Source: Fibrobacter sp. UWB2
GTDB taxonomy: Bacteria > Fibrobacterota > Fibrobacteria > Fibrobacterales > Fibrobacteraceae
Direction of reading: 5' to 3'
NCBI RefSeq assembly: GCF_002210425.1
Contig: NZ_MWQK01000004.1
Span: 248,001-312,000, forward strand
Length of the DNA stretch: 64,000 bases
Part shown: positions 34,740 through 41,959 of the stretch, one piece after another
Numbering within the stretch: position 1 is the first letter of the stretch
Layout: each line of letters opens with the position of its first letter
Made by a program: the position numbers and the translations under genes
The notes under the pieces: generated by a model
The model's input: only the letters and a program-made list of their open reading frames with translations
What the model was told of the DNA's origin: nothing
Databases searched by the model: none

Positions 34740-35531
34740 CTACACCTCGCCGTTCATCTTCTTGCGCACCGGGATGCCGGCAGCAAGCATTTCGCCCTTG
34801 ATTCCAGGGACCGTATAATCGCCAAAATGCACCATCGACGCGACCAGTGCCGCATCGGCACTCGTCTTGCGGAACAAGTCTACGATGTGCGCCGGAGTTC
34901 CAGCACCGCCACTTGCAATCACAGGCACTTGCACAGCCTTTGCAATCATGTCGGTAATCGTGAGTTCGTAACCGTTCTTAACGCCATCAGTGTCAATGGA
35001 GTTCAAGCAGATTTCGCCAACGCCGAGTTCCTCGGCGCGCTTTGCCCACTGCAAAGCGTCGATGCCCATCGCCTGGCGACCACCGCGGATAAACACTTCG
35101 TAACCGCTCGGAATTTTGTCCGAAACGCCCACGAACTTAGCATCCATACCAAGCACGATGCACTGGCGTCCAAACGCCTTCGCGCCTTCGGCAATGATTT
35201 CCGGATGCAACACAGCAAGGCTGTTCACGCTCACCTTTTCGGCCCCTGCGAGGAGCGCTTCGTGCATGTCGTCCAAGTTGCGGATACCGCCACCCACTGC
35301 AAACGGGATAAACACGCGCTTTGCAATCTGACGGATCATTTCCATGTCACACGGACGGTTCTCGGCACTTGCCGTGATATCGTAAAAAACAAGTTCATCG
35401 ACACCTTCATCACTGTAACGTGCGCCCATTTCTACGGGATCGCCAATGTCGATATTACCTTTAAACTTCACACCCTTCGTGACCTTGCGGTTACGGACAT
35501 CCAAGCAGACAATTAAACGTTTCGTGAGCAT
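34740..35531 (-). CDS. hisF: Imidazole glycerol phosphate synthase cyclase subunit
   Basis: HisF, with the glutaminase HisH, forms imidazole glycerol phosphate and AICAR from PRFAR and ammonia. It is a (beta/alpha)8 barrel with catalytic Asp in IVCLDV near the N-terminus and the second Asp in LNSIDTDG. FAVGGGIRNLDD and VIASGGAGTPAHI are the phosphate-binding loops. The start at ATG 35531 (MLTKRLIVCLDV) follows GGAAT; an upstream frame is ignored. hisH is not visible in the window, so the pathway genes are scattered. Confidence 0.95.
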   Translation of the reverse strand: MLTKRLIVCLDVRNRKVTKGVKFKGNIDIGDPVEMGARYSDEGVDELVFYDITASAENRPCDMEMIRQIAKRVFIPFAVGGGIRNLDDMHEALLAGAEKVSVNSLAVLHPEIIAEGAKAFGRQCIVLGMDAKFVGVSDKIPSGYEVFIRGGRQAMGIDALQWAKRAEELGVGEICLNSIDTDGVKNGYELTITDMIAKAVQVPVIASGGAGTPAHIVDLFRKTSADAALVASMVHFGDYTVPGIKGEMLAAGIPVRKKMNGEV

Positions 35532-35568
35532 ATTCCAAATGTAGAAAACTGGCAAAAGCCGTCAACAA

Positions 35569-35604
35569 AAAAGAGCTTGGCACACTTCCGCCCAAGCTCT
35601 TTTT
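35569..35604 (-). terminator. Terminator after trxA
   Basis: The stem aaagagcttgg / ccaagctcttt with an 11-base loop is flanked by A and T runs on both sides. It can therefore end minus-strand transcripts from trxA and insulate hisF. Confidence 0.75.
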
Positions 35605-35624
35605 AAACGCGTTTTTCCTAGCGA

Positions 35625-35948
35625 TTAGAGATTCTTTTCGATGGCGTTCTTGAGCGTGTTCTTCGGCACGGCACCGACAACGTTACCCACTTCGACACCA
35701 TTTTTGAACAACTTCATGTTCGGGATATTCGTGATGCCAAAACGAGCGCAAATGTCCGAAACACCTTCGTCATCGACGTTGATCTTTGCAACGATTGCGC
35801 GACCGTCGAATTCGTTGGAAAGTTCTTCGACCACCGGGCCCATCATCATGCACGGACGGCACCAGGTTGCCCAAAAATCAACGAGCACAAGCTGACCCGA
35901 AGAAATAACCTTGTCAAAAGATTCTGCAGTAAGATTCAAAGCTGCCAT
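35625..35948 (-). CDS. trxA: Thioredoxin (WCRPC active site)
   Basis: This 107-residue protein begins MAALNLTAESFDKVI at ATG 35948, with AGGAG eight bases upstream. It has the thioredoxin fold order LVDFWATWCRPCMMMGPVVEE, VAKINVDDE, and the cis-Pro loop NIPNMKLFKNG. The active site is WCRPC instead of the usual WCGPC; both cysteines are present. It would reduce cytosolic disulphides. No thioredoxin reductase is nearby. Confidence 0.93.
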   Translation of the reverse strand: MAALNLTAESFDKVISSGQLVLVDFWATWCRPCMMMGPVVEELSNEFDGRAIVAKINVDDEGVSDICARFGITNIPNMKLFKNGVEVGNVVGAVPKNTLKNAIEKNL

Positions 35949-36001
35949 GATAATTCTCCTATTTACCGACAAAAAATATAGTAATTATTGGTGGTTGCCA
36001 C

Positions 36002-36763
36002 TTACACCATTTTCCTCATCTTAGCACAATAGATGGGGCCACAGCCATGAGCCTTGTCCGGCAAAATGTGAACGCCAAGTTCCGTGCGGTCCGCACCCTC
36101 CGGCAAGTCCTCAATTCGAACAAATTCCATCATCTTGCGTTTCTTCAAGATTTTAGCGACCACGGCGTCGTTTTCAAGAGGCGAAAGCGCACAAGTCCCG
36201 TAAATCAGTTCGCCACCCGGTCTAAGCGCATCCACCGCCGAAGCAAGGAGCGAGCCCTGTTCCACCGACAAGCGCTTCACGCGCTTCACCGACCAAACTT
36301 CTAGATGCGAAGGCGAATTCAGCACATGCCGATCCGAAGAGCACGGCGCATCAAGCAAGATGCGGTCGTAGCATTCCTTCTTGTGCATGCCGAACTTCAC
36401 GCCATCGTAGCCCGTGACGTTGATAATCGAGCGCCAGGACTCCGGCAAGGAATTTTCGAGCACATGCTGCAAGCGGAGACGCCTGTCCGGCGAACGGTCA
36501 TTGCACTGGAGCGAGCCTTCGCCCTTGAGCATCGATGCAATCACAAGGGACTTGCCTCCCGGAGCTGCGCACATGTCAAGCACATCCATTCCCGGTTCTA
36601 CCGCAAGAGCCTTAGCCGCAAACACCGAAGCTTCGTCCAAAAAGTACGGTTCCAAGGCATCGTCAAACTGTAGCTTCGTTGCACAGCCTTCGCCTTTCAG
36701 CGATTCCAGCAACGTGGGCCAACGCTCACCATAAACCTCTTCAAAGTAGTCGAAAAATTCCAT
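36002..36763 (-). CDS. RsmB/NOP2/Sun-family RNA (cytosine-C5) methyltransferase
   Basis: This 253-residue protein has the SAM-binding motif LDMCAAPGGKS, LLDAPCSS with catalytic Cys, and the second motif YGTCALSPLEND with the other Cys. It lacks an extra RNA-binding domain (PUA or NusB) and is short for bacterial RsmB/RsmF, looking more like the compact NSUN4/YebU core. The target is probably an rRNA or tRNA cytosine, but the sequence does not say which. It lies downstream of the tRNA-Gln terminator. Confidence 0.87.
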   Translation of the reverse strand: MEFFDYFEEVYGERWPTLLESLKGEGCATKLQFDDALEPYFLDEASVFAAKALAVEPGMDVLDMCAAPGGKSLVIASMLKGEGSLQCNDRSPDRRLRLQHVLENSLPESWRSIINVTGYDGVKFGMHKKECYDRILLDAPCSSDRHVLNSPSHLEVWSVKRVKRLSVEQGSLLASAVDALRPGGELIYGTCALSPLENDAVVAKILKKRKMMEFVRIEDLPEGADRTELGVHILPDKAHGCGPIYCAKMRKMV

Positions 36764-36784
36764 AATAGTTTAATGACCTTAAAA

Positions 36785-36826
36785 ATAAAAAACTCTCTGC
36801 TCAGGAGTAAGAGCAAAGAGTTTTTA
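36785..36826 (-). terminator. Terminator of tRNA-Gln
   Basis: Stem aactctttgctc / gagcagagagtt (one mismatch) is followed on the minus strand by TTTTTTATTTTT. It begins one base after the tRNA 3' end. Confidence 0.8.
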
Positions 36827-36827
36827 G

Positions 36828-36898
36828 TTGAGCTACCAGGATTCGAACCTAGACAAACAGAGTCAGAATCTGTTGTGCTACCGTTACACCATAGCTCA
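36828..36898 (-). tRNA. tRNA-Gln (anticodon CTG)
   Basis: The minus strand folds as a cloverleaf: acceptor TGAGCTA/TAGCTCA, D arm with GTGTAACGGTAGCAC, anticodon stem ACAGA/TCTGT with loop TTCTGAC (anticodon CTG), and a T arm with GGTTCGAATCC. Discriminator A is at 36828. CCA is not encoded. Length is 71 bases. A promoter lies just upstream and a terminator just downstream, so it is a single-gene unit. Confidence 0.93.
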
Positions 36899-36911
36899 TC
36901 AGTGCGCACCA

Positions 36912-36940
36912 ATTTTAGAAAATAATTTTCAACTTTGCAA
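36912..36940 (-). promoter_or_regulatory. Promoter of tRNA-Gln
   Basis: On the minus strand TTGCAA (36935-36940), a 17-base spacer and TAAAAT (36912-36917) lie 13 bases before the tRNA 5' end. Confidence 0.6.
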
Positions 36941-36955
36941 GGGGTAATTGAAAAA

Positions 36956-38359
36956 TTATTTCGAAGTTTCTAAAGTAGGCGGCTCAAAAGTCATCCACTG
37001 CTGGTCAAGCGTGTCGTTTTTGGGCAACTGCACATGCGTAATTCTAACGTAGTCATCAAATGCGACATCCGCTTCCTGAAGAGTCTTCACCACCTTCGGG
37101 TCGCCAGAGTAAAGAACGATGTCATGGCCACCTGCCGGGAGATCTGCGATACGCAACATATTGCAAGTCACTTCTCTCACAAAATGGCTCGTGCCCTTCA
37201 GGCCTACAACCACGCTATTCACCATGGACATGCAATTCGAAGTCTTTGTCGAATCCGTGTCATCAATAGCCAAGAGCACGCCACTCACCAGCACAGACGG
37301 CTTCACAAGCGAAGTATCACCGATATTGAGCGTATCCTTCAAGCCCTTGATTTCTGAAGCATGCACATAGCGGCTGACACCAGCCAAGGCCACAGCGCCA
37401 TCTTCGCCAAGCAAGCGGTATTCCACACGAAGACTATCATACGGGACCTTTTCCGGAGCCGGCAACACCCAGCGTCCAGAATCATCCGTTACAGTCTGCA
37501 TGACAAAACCGATGGAATCTCCCTCGACAAAGTCGAAGCCATACAAGTCCGTAATCATTTGGACCTGGACATTGGCACAAGCGCTGTCATGGCAATTCAC
37601 AACGCCGGACAAATACGGCTTAGCCCTCTTCTTTTCTTCAAGCTTGATTAACGAATCGACTTCCATCGTCGGGCTCCAGATAAACGGTCCCTTAGAAATC
37701 GTATCGCCAGACTTTACTTCACCATCCATGCTCCATGTACGATAAATTAACGTATCGGCAACACCGGAATCAGCAAGTCGAGCCACAATCTGCGGATCGC
37801 CCGGGCAGAACCCAAGCCACCATTCACCTGCAGGGATAAGCATCGAGAACGAATCCCCAGCAAACACGCTCTGCGAGAACGGCGTACCCGGCATGTAGAC
37901 CTTAAAGTGAGAGCCAACCGCCATCGAAGGTTCGACCATATCTTCGTAATAAAGCACACTGCTGAACACAGCGGCCTTCTCTAGCTTGATGCTATCCAGA
38001 ACGCCTGCATTCTTTGTCGCACGCGGCTGGTACGAGATTTCCTTGTACTCGGCATCGACAACAGCAAGCTGGAATGTATCTGCAAACACGGAATCAAACG
38101 AGAACACACCCTGCGAGTCCGTCACAGTTTCGATATATTCAGATTCCGTAAGAGTATCGCCCACACCCGGTTCACGAGCAACGCGAACCAAGGCTGCAAC
38201 AGCGGCCGAACCATCAGTGCGAGTCACAACACCGCCAAGCGCGATCGTGTTACCCGTATCCGTAACAGTCCCGGCAACACCGCCGTTTTCGCTTGTGCAA
38301 GCGAACATGCAAGCGCAAACTGCCATAAGCAGTCCTAAATACGATTTAGCAAACTTCAT
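36956..38359 (-). CDS. Lipoprotein with carboxypeptidase-regulatory-like domains
   Basis: From ATG 38359 (MKFAKSYLGLLMAVCACMFAC) the protein has a type II signal peptide. AGGAGG lies six bases before this ATG, which favours it over the ATG two codons earlier. Near the N-terminus a carboxypeptidase regulatory-like (CarboxypepD_reg) beta-sandwich reads ALGGVVTRTDGSAAVAALVR ... TVTDSQGVFSFDSV. Another occurs at about residue 265 (LSGVVNCHDSACANVQVQMI ... DDSGRWVLPAP) and perhaps a third toward the end. It overlaps the stop of the TIGR02147 regulator by 14 bases, so the two are coupled. A surface sugar- or protein-binding role is a guess. Confidence 0.75.
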   Translation of the reverse strand: MKFAKSYLGLLMAVCACMFACTSENGGVAGTVTDTGNTIALGGVVTRTDGSAAVAALVRVAREPGVGDTLTESEYIETVTDSQGVFSFDSVFADTFQLAVVDAEYKEISYQPRATKNAGVLDSIKLEKAAVFSSVLYYEDMVEPSMAVGSHFKVYMPGTPFSQSVFAGDSFSMLIPAGEWWLGFCPGDPQIVARLADSGVADTLIYRTWSMDGEVKSGDTISKGPFIWSPTMEVDSLIKLEEKKRAKPYLSGVVNCHDSACANVQVQMITDLYGFDFVEGDSIGFVMQTVTDDSGRWVLPAPEKVPYDSLRVEYRLLGEDGAVALAGVSRYVHASEIKGLKDTLNIGDTSLVKPSVLVSGVLLAIDDTDSTKTSNCMSMVNSVVVGLKGTSHFVREVTCNMLRIADLPAGGHDIVLYSGDPKVVKTLQEADVAFDDYVRITHVQLPKNDTLDQQWMTFEPPTLETSK

Positions 38360-39215
38360 GTTCATCCTCCTCGACTTCCGTCTCTGGTGGAAGATTCATC
38401 TTTTCCTTACTCAGCGGGAAGAATTGGATGTTCAATTCGCAAACCATGGATTCGCCTTCGTCCGAACGAACAATATCCACGATTTCCTTGCGGAACAAGT
38501 CAATTTTGCTAATGATACGTTCCAAGCCCTGCGCCGACACACTCATCGTCATACAAGATACATTTCTGCGTTCCGTACTGTAGTGATCTAGCGCATCTTT
38601 ACCCAAATCAATCATCTGCTTTTGGAACTGATGAACGAAAAGCGGGGCGATTTCACTGCCATTCGTAATTGCCTTGTTTACGGAATGGTAGAATCCATCT
38701 TCGCCGAGCTCTATAAGTCCCAAACTGAGAAGGAGCTGGATAGTCTGCTTTGCCTGCGGGAGTGAAATTTTCGGATTCAAGAAGAGCGCGAGTTCCTGAA
38801 TGTTCTTGTCGTTAATCTTCAAGACGGCAAGAGCTTCGCGCGCCACGACGTAATACCACTTGCTGTAGTATTCCTGCTGGTTCTTGGTCAAGTTCTTGAT
38901 AGTACGCGGCAAGAGCGCGGACATCTGGTCGAAGATCTGCTGCTTCGAAGACGCCGTCGTTGCATGCGTGAAGTCCACCATCAAGGTGAAGTAGCGGCCT
39001 TCCCTTTCGTTGAGCCCGAGAGCTTCTATAAACTTCGGGATCATCTGTTGGGTGAGCGACTTGCGGCCGCGAATTAAATCCAAGTAAAGACCGGACGAGG
39101 AATACCCAGCCTTCTTTGCAAAAGACCGGTACGAGAAATACCTCTGCACGGACTTACGGTACTCGTAGTAGTCCTGGAGGTACTTTCGATAATTGTAGTA
39201 GGCATAAACGTTCAT
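38346..39215 (-). CDS. TIGR02147 (DUF4423) family regulator-like protein
   Basis: This 289-residue protein starts at MNVYAYYNYRKYLQDYYEYR and matches the Fibrobacter succinogenes paralogous family TIGR02147. It has the N-terminal YxxYRxYLxDYYEYRK helix pair and FSYRSFAKKAGYSSSGLY with an HTH-like turn. GRKSLTQQMIPKFIEALGLN and the C-terminal DUF4423 block ending in DIVRSDEGESMVCELNIQFFPLS follow. The N-terminal part resembles a DNA-binding helix-turn-helix, so a transcriptional role is likely but unproven. Upstream are four GAACAC boxes. The gene overlaps the lipoprotein by 14 bases. Confidence 0.85.
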   Translation of the reverse strand: MNVYAYYNYRKYLQDYYEYRKSVQRYFSYRSFAKKAGYSSSGLYLDLIRGRKSLTQQMIPKFIEALGLNEREGRYFTLMVDFTHATTASSKQQIFDQMSALLPRTIKNLTKNQQEYYSKWYYVVAREALAVLKINDKNIQELALFLNPKISLPQAKQTIQLLLSLGLIELGEDGFYHSVNKAITNGSEIAPLFVHQFQKQMIDLGKDALDHYSTERRNVSCMTMSVSAQGLERIISKIDLFRKEIVDIVRSDEGESMVCELNIQFFPLSKEKMNLPPETEVEEDEHEVC

Positions 39216-39249
39216 CAAAAGGAAATCTAATTTTTTTTGAGATTTTTGG

Positions 39250-39385
39250 GAACACCTATTTTTGAAAACAACCCGTAAAAAAGCCCTATTCCATTCTAAA
39301 ATCGACAAAAAAGAACACCTTGGGAACACTTTTTGTTTTTTAGGTGATACGCTTTCAAAAAAAATTGCTTAATTTAAAGGAACAC
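39250..39385. promoter_or_regulatory. Four GAACAC boxes upstream of the TIGR02147 gene
   Basis: GAACAC occurs at 39250, 39313, 39324 and 39380, mostly as (G)GGAACACCT or AAGAACACCT. The second and third are 11 bases apart and the first is 63 bases from the second, so three lie on the same DNA face. They span the upstream region of the regulator gene. Confidence 0.45.
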
Positions 39386-39400
39386 CCAATCCCATCCCTC

Positions 39401-39536
39401 GGACTTCCGGTTGTACTCCACCGGAAGTCCTTTTGCGTTATAGGCCTACGGCCGTATAACGCCAAATGCTGGCCTCGGTCATGTCCATGCAAGCATGGCC
39501 GCGACTCTCGGCCTACGCATTTGTGTTTTTTGCCCA
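39401..39536. repeat. Hairpin array with two-hairpin element copy B
   Basis: First comes ggacttccgg-(10)-ccggaagtcc (39401-39430). The element proper begins with hairpin 1, gcgttata-ggcc-tac-ggcc-g-tataacgc (39435-39462, one bulged G). Hairpin 2 is ccatgc-aa-gcatgg (39485-39498), flanked by CCTCGGTCATG (39473-39483) and CGCGACTCTCG (39500-39510). The flanking blocks match copy A at 14496 and 14527; the stems do not. Confidence 0.65.
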
Positions 39537-39626
39537 CACCATCCTCTTTCGCATCTCTCGCCTTAGGCGTTTTTGTGTTATAAATCAGCGGCTCTCGGCT
39601 TACACATTTGTGTTTTGGGGCGGCTC

Positions 39627-39712
39627 GTCATGCTGAGCGCAGCGAAGCATCCAGTTATTTTTCAAGAACTAGACTTTACCGGATCCTTCCGCTTTCAGCG
39701 TCAGGATGACAA
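39627..39712. repeat. REP/MITE-like inverted pair
   Basis: GTCATGCTGAGCGCAGCG and AAGCATCC on the left pair loosely with GGATCCTTCCGC and GCGTCAGGATGAC on the right. Further GAGGATGAC/CAGGATGAC words follow to 39740. This layout is common to dispersed REP-like sequences. A half-copy lies at about 53395-53425. Confidence 0.45.
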
Positions 39713-39781
39713 AGTCGAGGATGACGAGCATCAGGATGACAGCCAAACGCATACCGCCAACTAATTACTATCTTATCAGCT

Positions 39782-40558
39782 ATGAAAATAAAAGAACTCG
39801 CCCTGGGAACACTGAGCCGAATTTTACGTTACGCGGGAATTCTTCTCCTTATATATATTAGCATGGTATTTTACCTTGCCTTAACCGAACGCCGTAACGC
39901 ATTTCCCCGCGCCATCACGCACAACGAAGCGCGCGAAGCCATTGCAGATAAGGCAAGAGCCATCAACTGCACTCTCGATGACGGCACAAAGCTCGAAGGT
40001 TTCGTTGTCGGAAACGAACAGAATAACGTTATCCTCTACTACCCCGATGCCGATGAAGACGCAGCCCAGTTCCTCGCCGAACTCGACAGCCTCCCAGGCT
40101 ACGCAGCAGCCACATTCAACTACCGCGGTAGCGGCGAAAACAAGGGAACACCGTCTCAAGAGACGTTCGAATCCGACGCCCAAATGATTTACGAATGCGC
40201 TTCACAGATAAACGGCAACGCCCCCAAAGTCGTTGCAGGTCGCGGGACAGGCGCCATTTTAGCGACAAAAATGGTCAAAAAGGAGAATATTATACTTTTG
40301 ATTGATCCTGTCTGGAGTATCGCCGACGCCATTTCTGACAAATACCGTCTCCTTTACCCAAAATTCCTTGTTCGTGCAGACGTAAAGATCGAAAAAAAGG
40401 ACATTTTCACCTCTAATAACATAGTAATCCTATCAGATAGGGCCCGATTCAGTGACAGAACTCACACTTTTGAGCAAGCTTTCGAAGGCGTTAATTTATC
40501 GAAGCGAGGCTCAAAATCCCTATCTGAAGCCATTTTTGACGTGATTACCCTCAAATAA
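39782..40558 (+). CDS. Membrane-anchored alpha/beta-hydrolase-like protein lacking the nucleophile Ser
   Basis: This 258-residue protein has an N-terminal membrane segment (about 15-33, YAGILLLIYISMVFYLAL). It then has an alpha/beta-hydrolase-like core: VILYYPDADEDAAQFLAEL, AATFNYRGSGENKGTPSQ (the conserved NYRGxGxSxG loop) and VVAGRGTGAILATKM. The last is the nucleophile elbow, where GxSxG reads GRGTG: the catalytic Ser is Gly. It may be a non-catalytic relative or act by other residues. TATCTT ends seven bases before the ATG. Confidence 0.65.
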   Translation: MKIKELALGTLSRILRYAGILLLIYISMVFYLALTERRNAFPRAITHNEAREAIADKARAINCTLDDGTKLEGFVVGNEQNNVILYYPDADEDAAQFLAELDSLPGYAAATFNYRGSGENKGTPSQETFESDAQMIYECASQINGNAPKVVAGRGTGAILATKMVKKENIILLIDPVWSIADAISDKYRLLYPKFLVRADVKIEKKDIFTSNNIVILSDRARFSDRTHTFEQAFEGVNLSKRGSKSLSEAIFDVITLK

Positions 40559-40681
40559 AGAAAATTTTTTTTCATTTGTTGCAACATTTTACATTTTTAT
40601 TATTATTTTTTATACAACAAATGTTATTGGTTACGAAAAAGCTATTTTTATCCTTTGTACATGCTTTTTCAGTGAAAATCT

Positions 40682-40710
40682 TTGACATTTGGACTTTAAA
40701 TTTTTATTTT
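40682..40710 (+). promoter_or_regulatory. Strong promoter of the duplicated AbrB-like gene
   Basis: Consensus TTGACA (40682-40687), a 17-base spacer and TATTTT (40705-40710) are set in a very AT-rich region. The predicted leader of about 30 bases is rich in A and C (caaacaaaacaaacaaaa), poor in structure, and ends with GAGGTG before the ATG at 40747. Confidence 0.7.
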
Positions 40711-40746
40711 ATCGTCAATCAAACAAAACAAACAAAAGAGGTGTAA

Positions 40747-41484
40747 ATGGAAAACGTAATCGTTAAAATGGATGTTCGTGGCTTCATCAGATTCCCAGAA
40801 GAAGCTGTCAAGGCCCTCAAGCTCGACAAGCTTGCCACTCAGACCAAGACTGAAGATGGCCGTACCGTCGACGTAGGTCCTTATGTAGACGTCGAAGTCG
40901 ACCCGGTTGGCAAGCGCGTGGCTATCACGCCGATTAAGACCCCGAAGTCCACTTCCTTCCGTTTTATCAACGGAATTATCGGCTCTAAGTCCAAGTTCCT
41001 CTATTTCAAGGGCGCATTCAACGCTATCGGTCTCCCGGTTGCAACTGGCGCATACACGCTCGTCAAGGAAGGCAACAAGTACGTCTTCACCGCAAAGGGC
41101 GCAAAGAAGAAGGGCGAATGGACAACTCTCGCATGCCGTAATGCCGTTGGCAACAAGACCATGCTTTCCATTGACACCCGTGGTACCATCATTTTTGACC
41201 ACAACACCAAGAATGCTCTGAATACCAAGGAAAACAAGACAATGGTTGCAGAATACGATGCAGCCAAGAAGACCTTCAAGCTGACCTTCAGCAAGAACAA
41301 GGGCTTCATCAACGTCCGTACCATTGCAAGCCATGCTAATGCATCCTTCATGGGCACGCTTTCTTCTCACGGCATCGCTCTTCCGCTCAAGAGTTTCCGT
41401 ACAGAAAGCCAGGTCGACAAGAACGTCCTCACGTTCAGCGTCGCAGCCCTCGTTGCACAGCAGAAGGCCGCTAAGAAGAAGTAA
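40747..41484 (+). CDS. Internally duplicated AbrB/SpoVT-like protein, likely abundant
   Basis: This 245-residue protein consists of two similar halves. Half 1 opens VIVKMDVRGFIRFPEEAVKA and has VDVEVDPVGKRVAIT. Half 2 opens TMLSIDTRGTIIFDHNTKNA and has MVAEYDAAKKTFKLTF. Each opening resembles the swapped-hairpin AbrB/SpoVT unit (hydrophobic-x-D-x-RG-x-I-x-F/P). After each comes a second matching block: FRFINGIIGSKSKFLYF and AFNAIGLPVATG, versus FINVRTIASHANASF and SSHGIALPLKSF. Codons are strongly biased (AAG, GTC, CTC) and the promoter is near consensus, so expression should be high. The C-terminus is Lys/Ala-rich. The resemblance to AbrB is weak and structural; DNA binding is inference. Confidence 0.8.
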   Translation: MENVIVKMDVRGFIRFPEEAVKALKLDKLATQTKTEDGRTVDVGPYVDVEVDPVGKRVAITPIKTPKSTSFRFINGIIGSKSKFLYFKGAFNAIGLPVATGAYTLVKEGNKYVFTAKGAKKKGEWTTLACRNAVGNKTMLSIDTRGTIIFDHNTKNALNTKENKTMVAEYDAAKKTFKLTFSKNKGFINVRTIASHANASFMGTLSSHGIALPLKSFRTESQVDKNVLTFSVAALVAQQKAAKKK

Positions 41485-41512
41485 TCTTCAGGAGTTCTAG
41501 AGGGAAGATAAA

Positions 41513-41944
41513 ATGATTGAAGTGTTCAAAGTATTTTATCCGACTCATTACAACTTCGCAGCGCTAAGTATATTATTAGTTCTCCTTGTGATATACTTGC
41601 TGACGAAGAAGAACTTCAAGTGGACCCTCATCTTTCTGGCCTTGCTTATAGCATTCAATGTCGCGATTTACAAGCGAACTGTAGGCAAGACCTGGACAAT
41701 CACCCTTGAGCCGGAAACATCATCCGATCCTTATTATACCCCGCAAGCTCAGAAACTGACCTTCTCGGTACATAAGAACTGGACGATCACCGATGAAAAG
41801 GGTGAAGTTCACCACTGGTGCTGGGTAGAACAATACTGGCAGGAATTTGCAAGTATCGACCTTGTCGCAAAGCTTTGGGGTGAAAACTCCAGCAAAAAGA
41901 TGGTTCAATCCACCGAAGGCCGAGCAAGCGATTCCGCAGAATAG
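41513..41944 (+). CDS. Two-segment membrane protein with extracytoplasmic tail
   Basis: This 143-residue protein has two hydrophobic segments (about 15-30 and 37-52) separated by KKNFKW, and a C-terminal domain with KLTFSVHKNWTITDEKG and HHWCWVEQYWQEFASIDLV. It follows the AbrB-like gene by 28 bases on the same strand and ends with a shared terminator, so the two are probably one transcript. No family recognised. Confidence 0.68.
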   Translation: MIEVFKVFYPTHYNFAALSILLVLLVIYLLTKKNFKWTLIFLALLIAFNVAIYKRTVGKTWTITLEPETSSDPYYTPQAQKLTFSVHKNWTITDEKGEVHHWCWVEQYWQEFASIDLVAKLWGENSSKKMVQSTEGRASDSAE

Positions 41945-41959
41945 CTTCTACAAAACCAC

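Larger units (their letters stand above)
39216..39781. other. Repeat-rich gene-free region
   Basis: This 566-base stretch holds no convincing gene. From left to right it contains the leader of the TIGR02147 gene with four GAACAC boxes (39250-39385) and a perfect ten-base hairpin (39401-39430). It then holds the two-hairpin element copy B (39435-39510) and two copies of a CTCGGCYTACRCATTTGTG word (39508 and 39593). Last come a cgccttaggcg hairpin (about 39560-39570) and a REP-like inverted pair (39627-39712). Confidence 0.7.

Noticed and set aside
36697-36912. Short minus-strand open frame covering the tRNA
   Set aside because: Its peptide (WCNGSTTDSDSVCLGSNPG) is the usual translation of a tRNA gene; the region folds as tRNA-Gln.
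39344-39764. Two short plus-strand open frames
   Set aside because: Both lie wholly in hairpin and REP-like repeats and show no gene-like composition.
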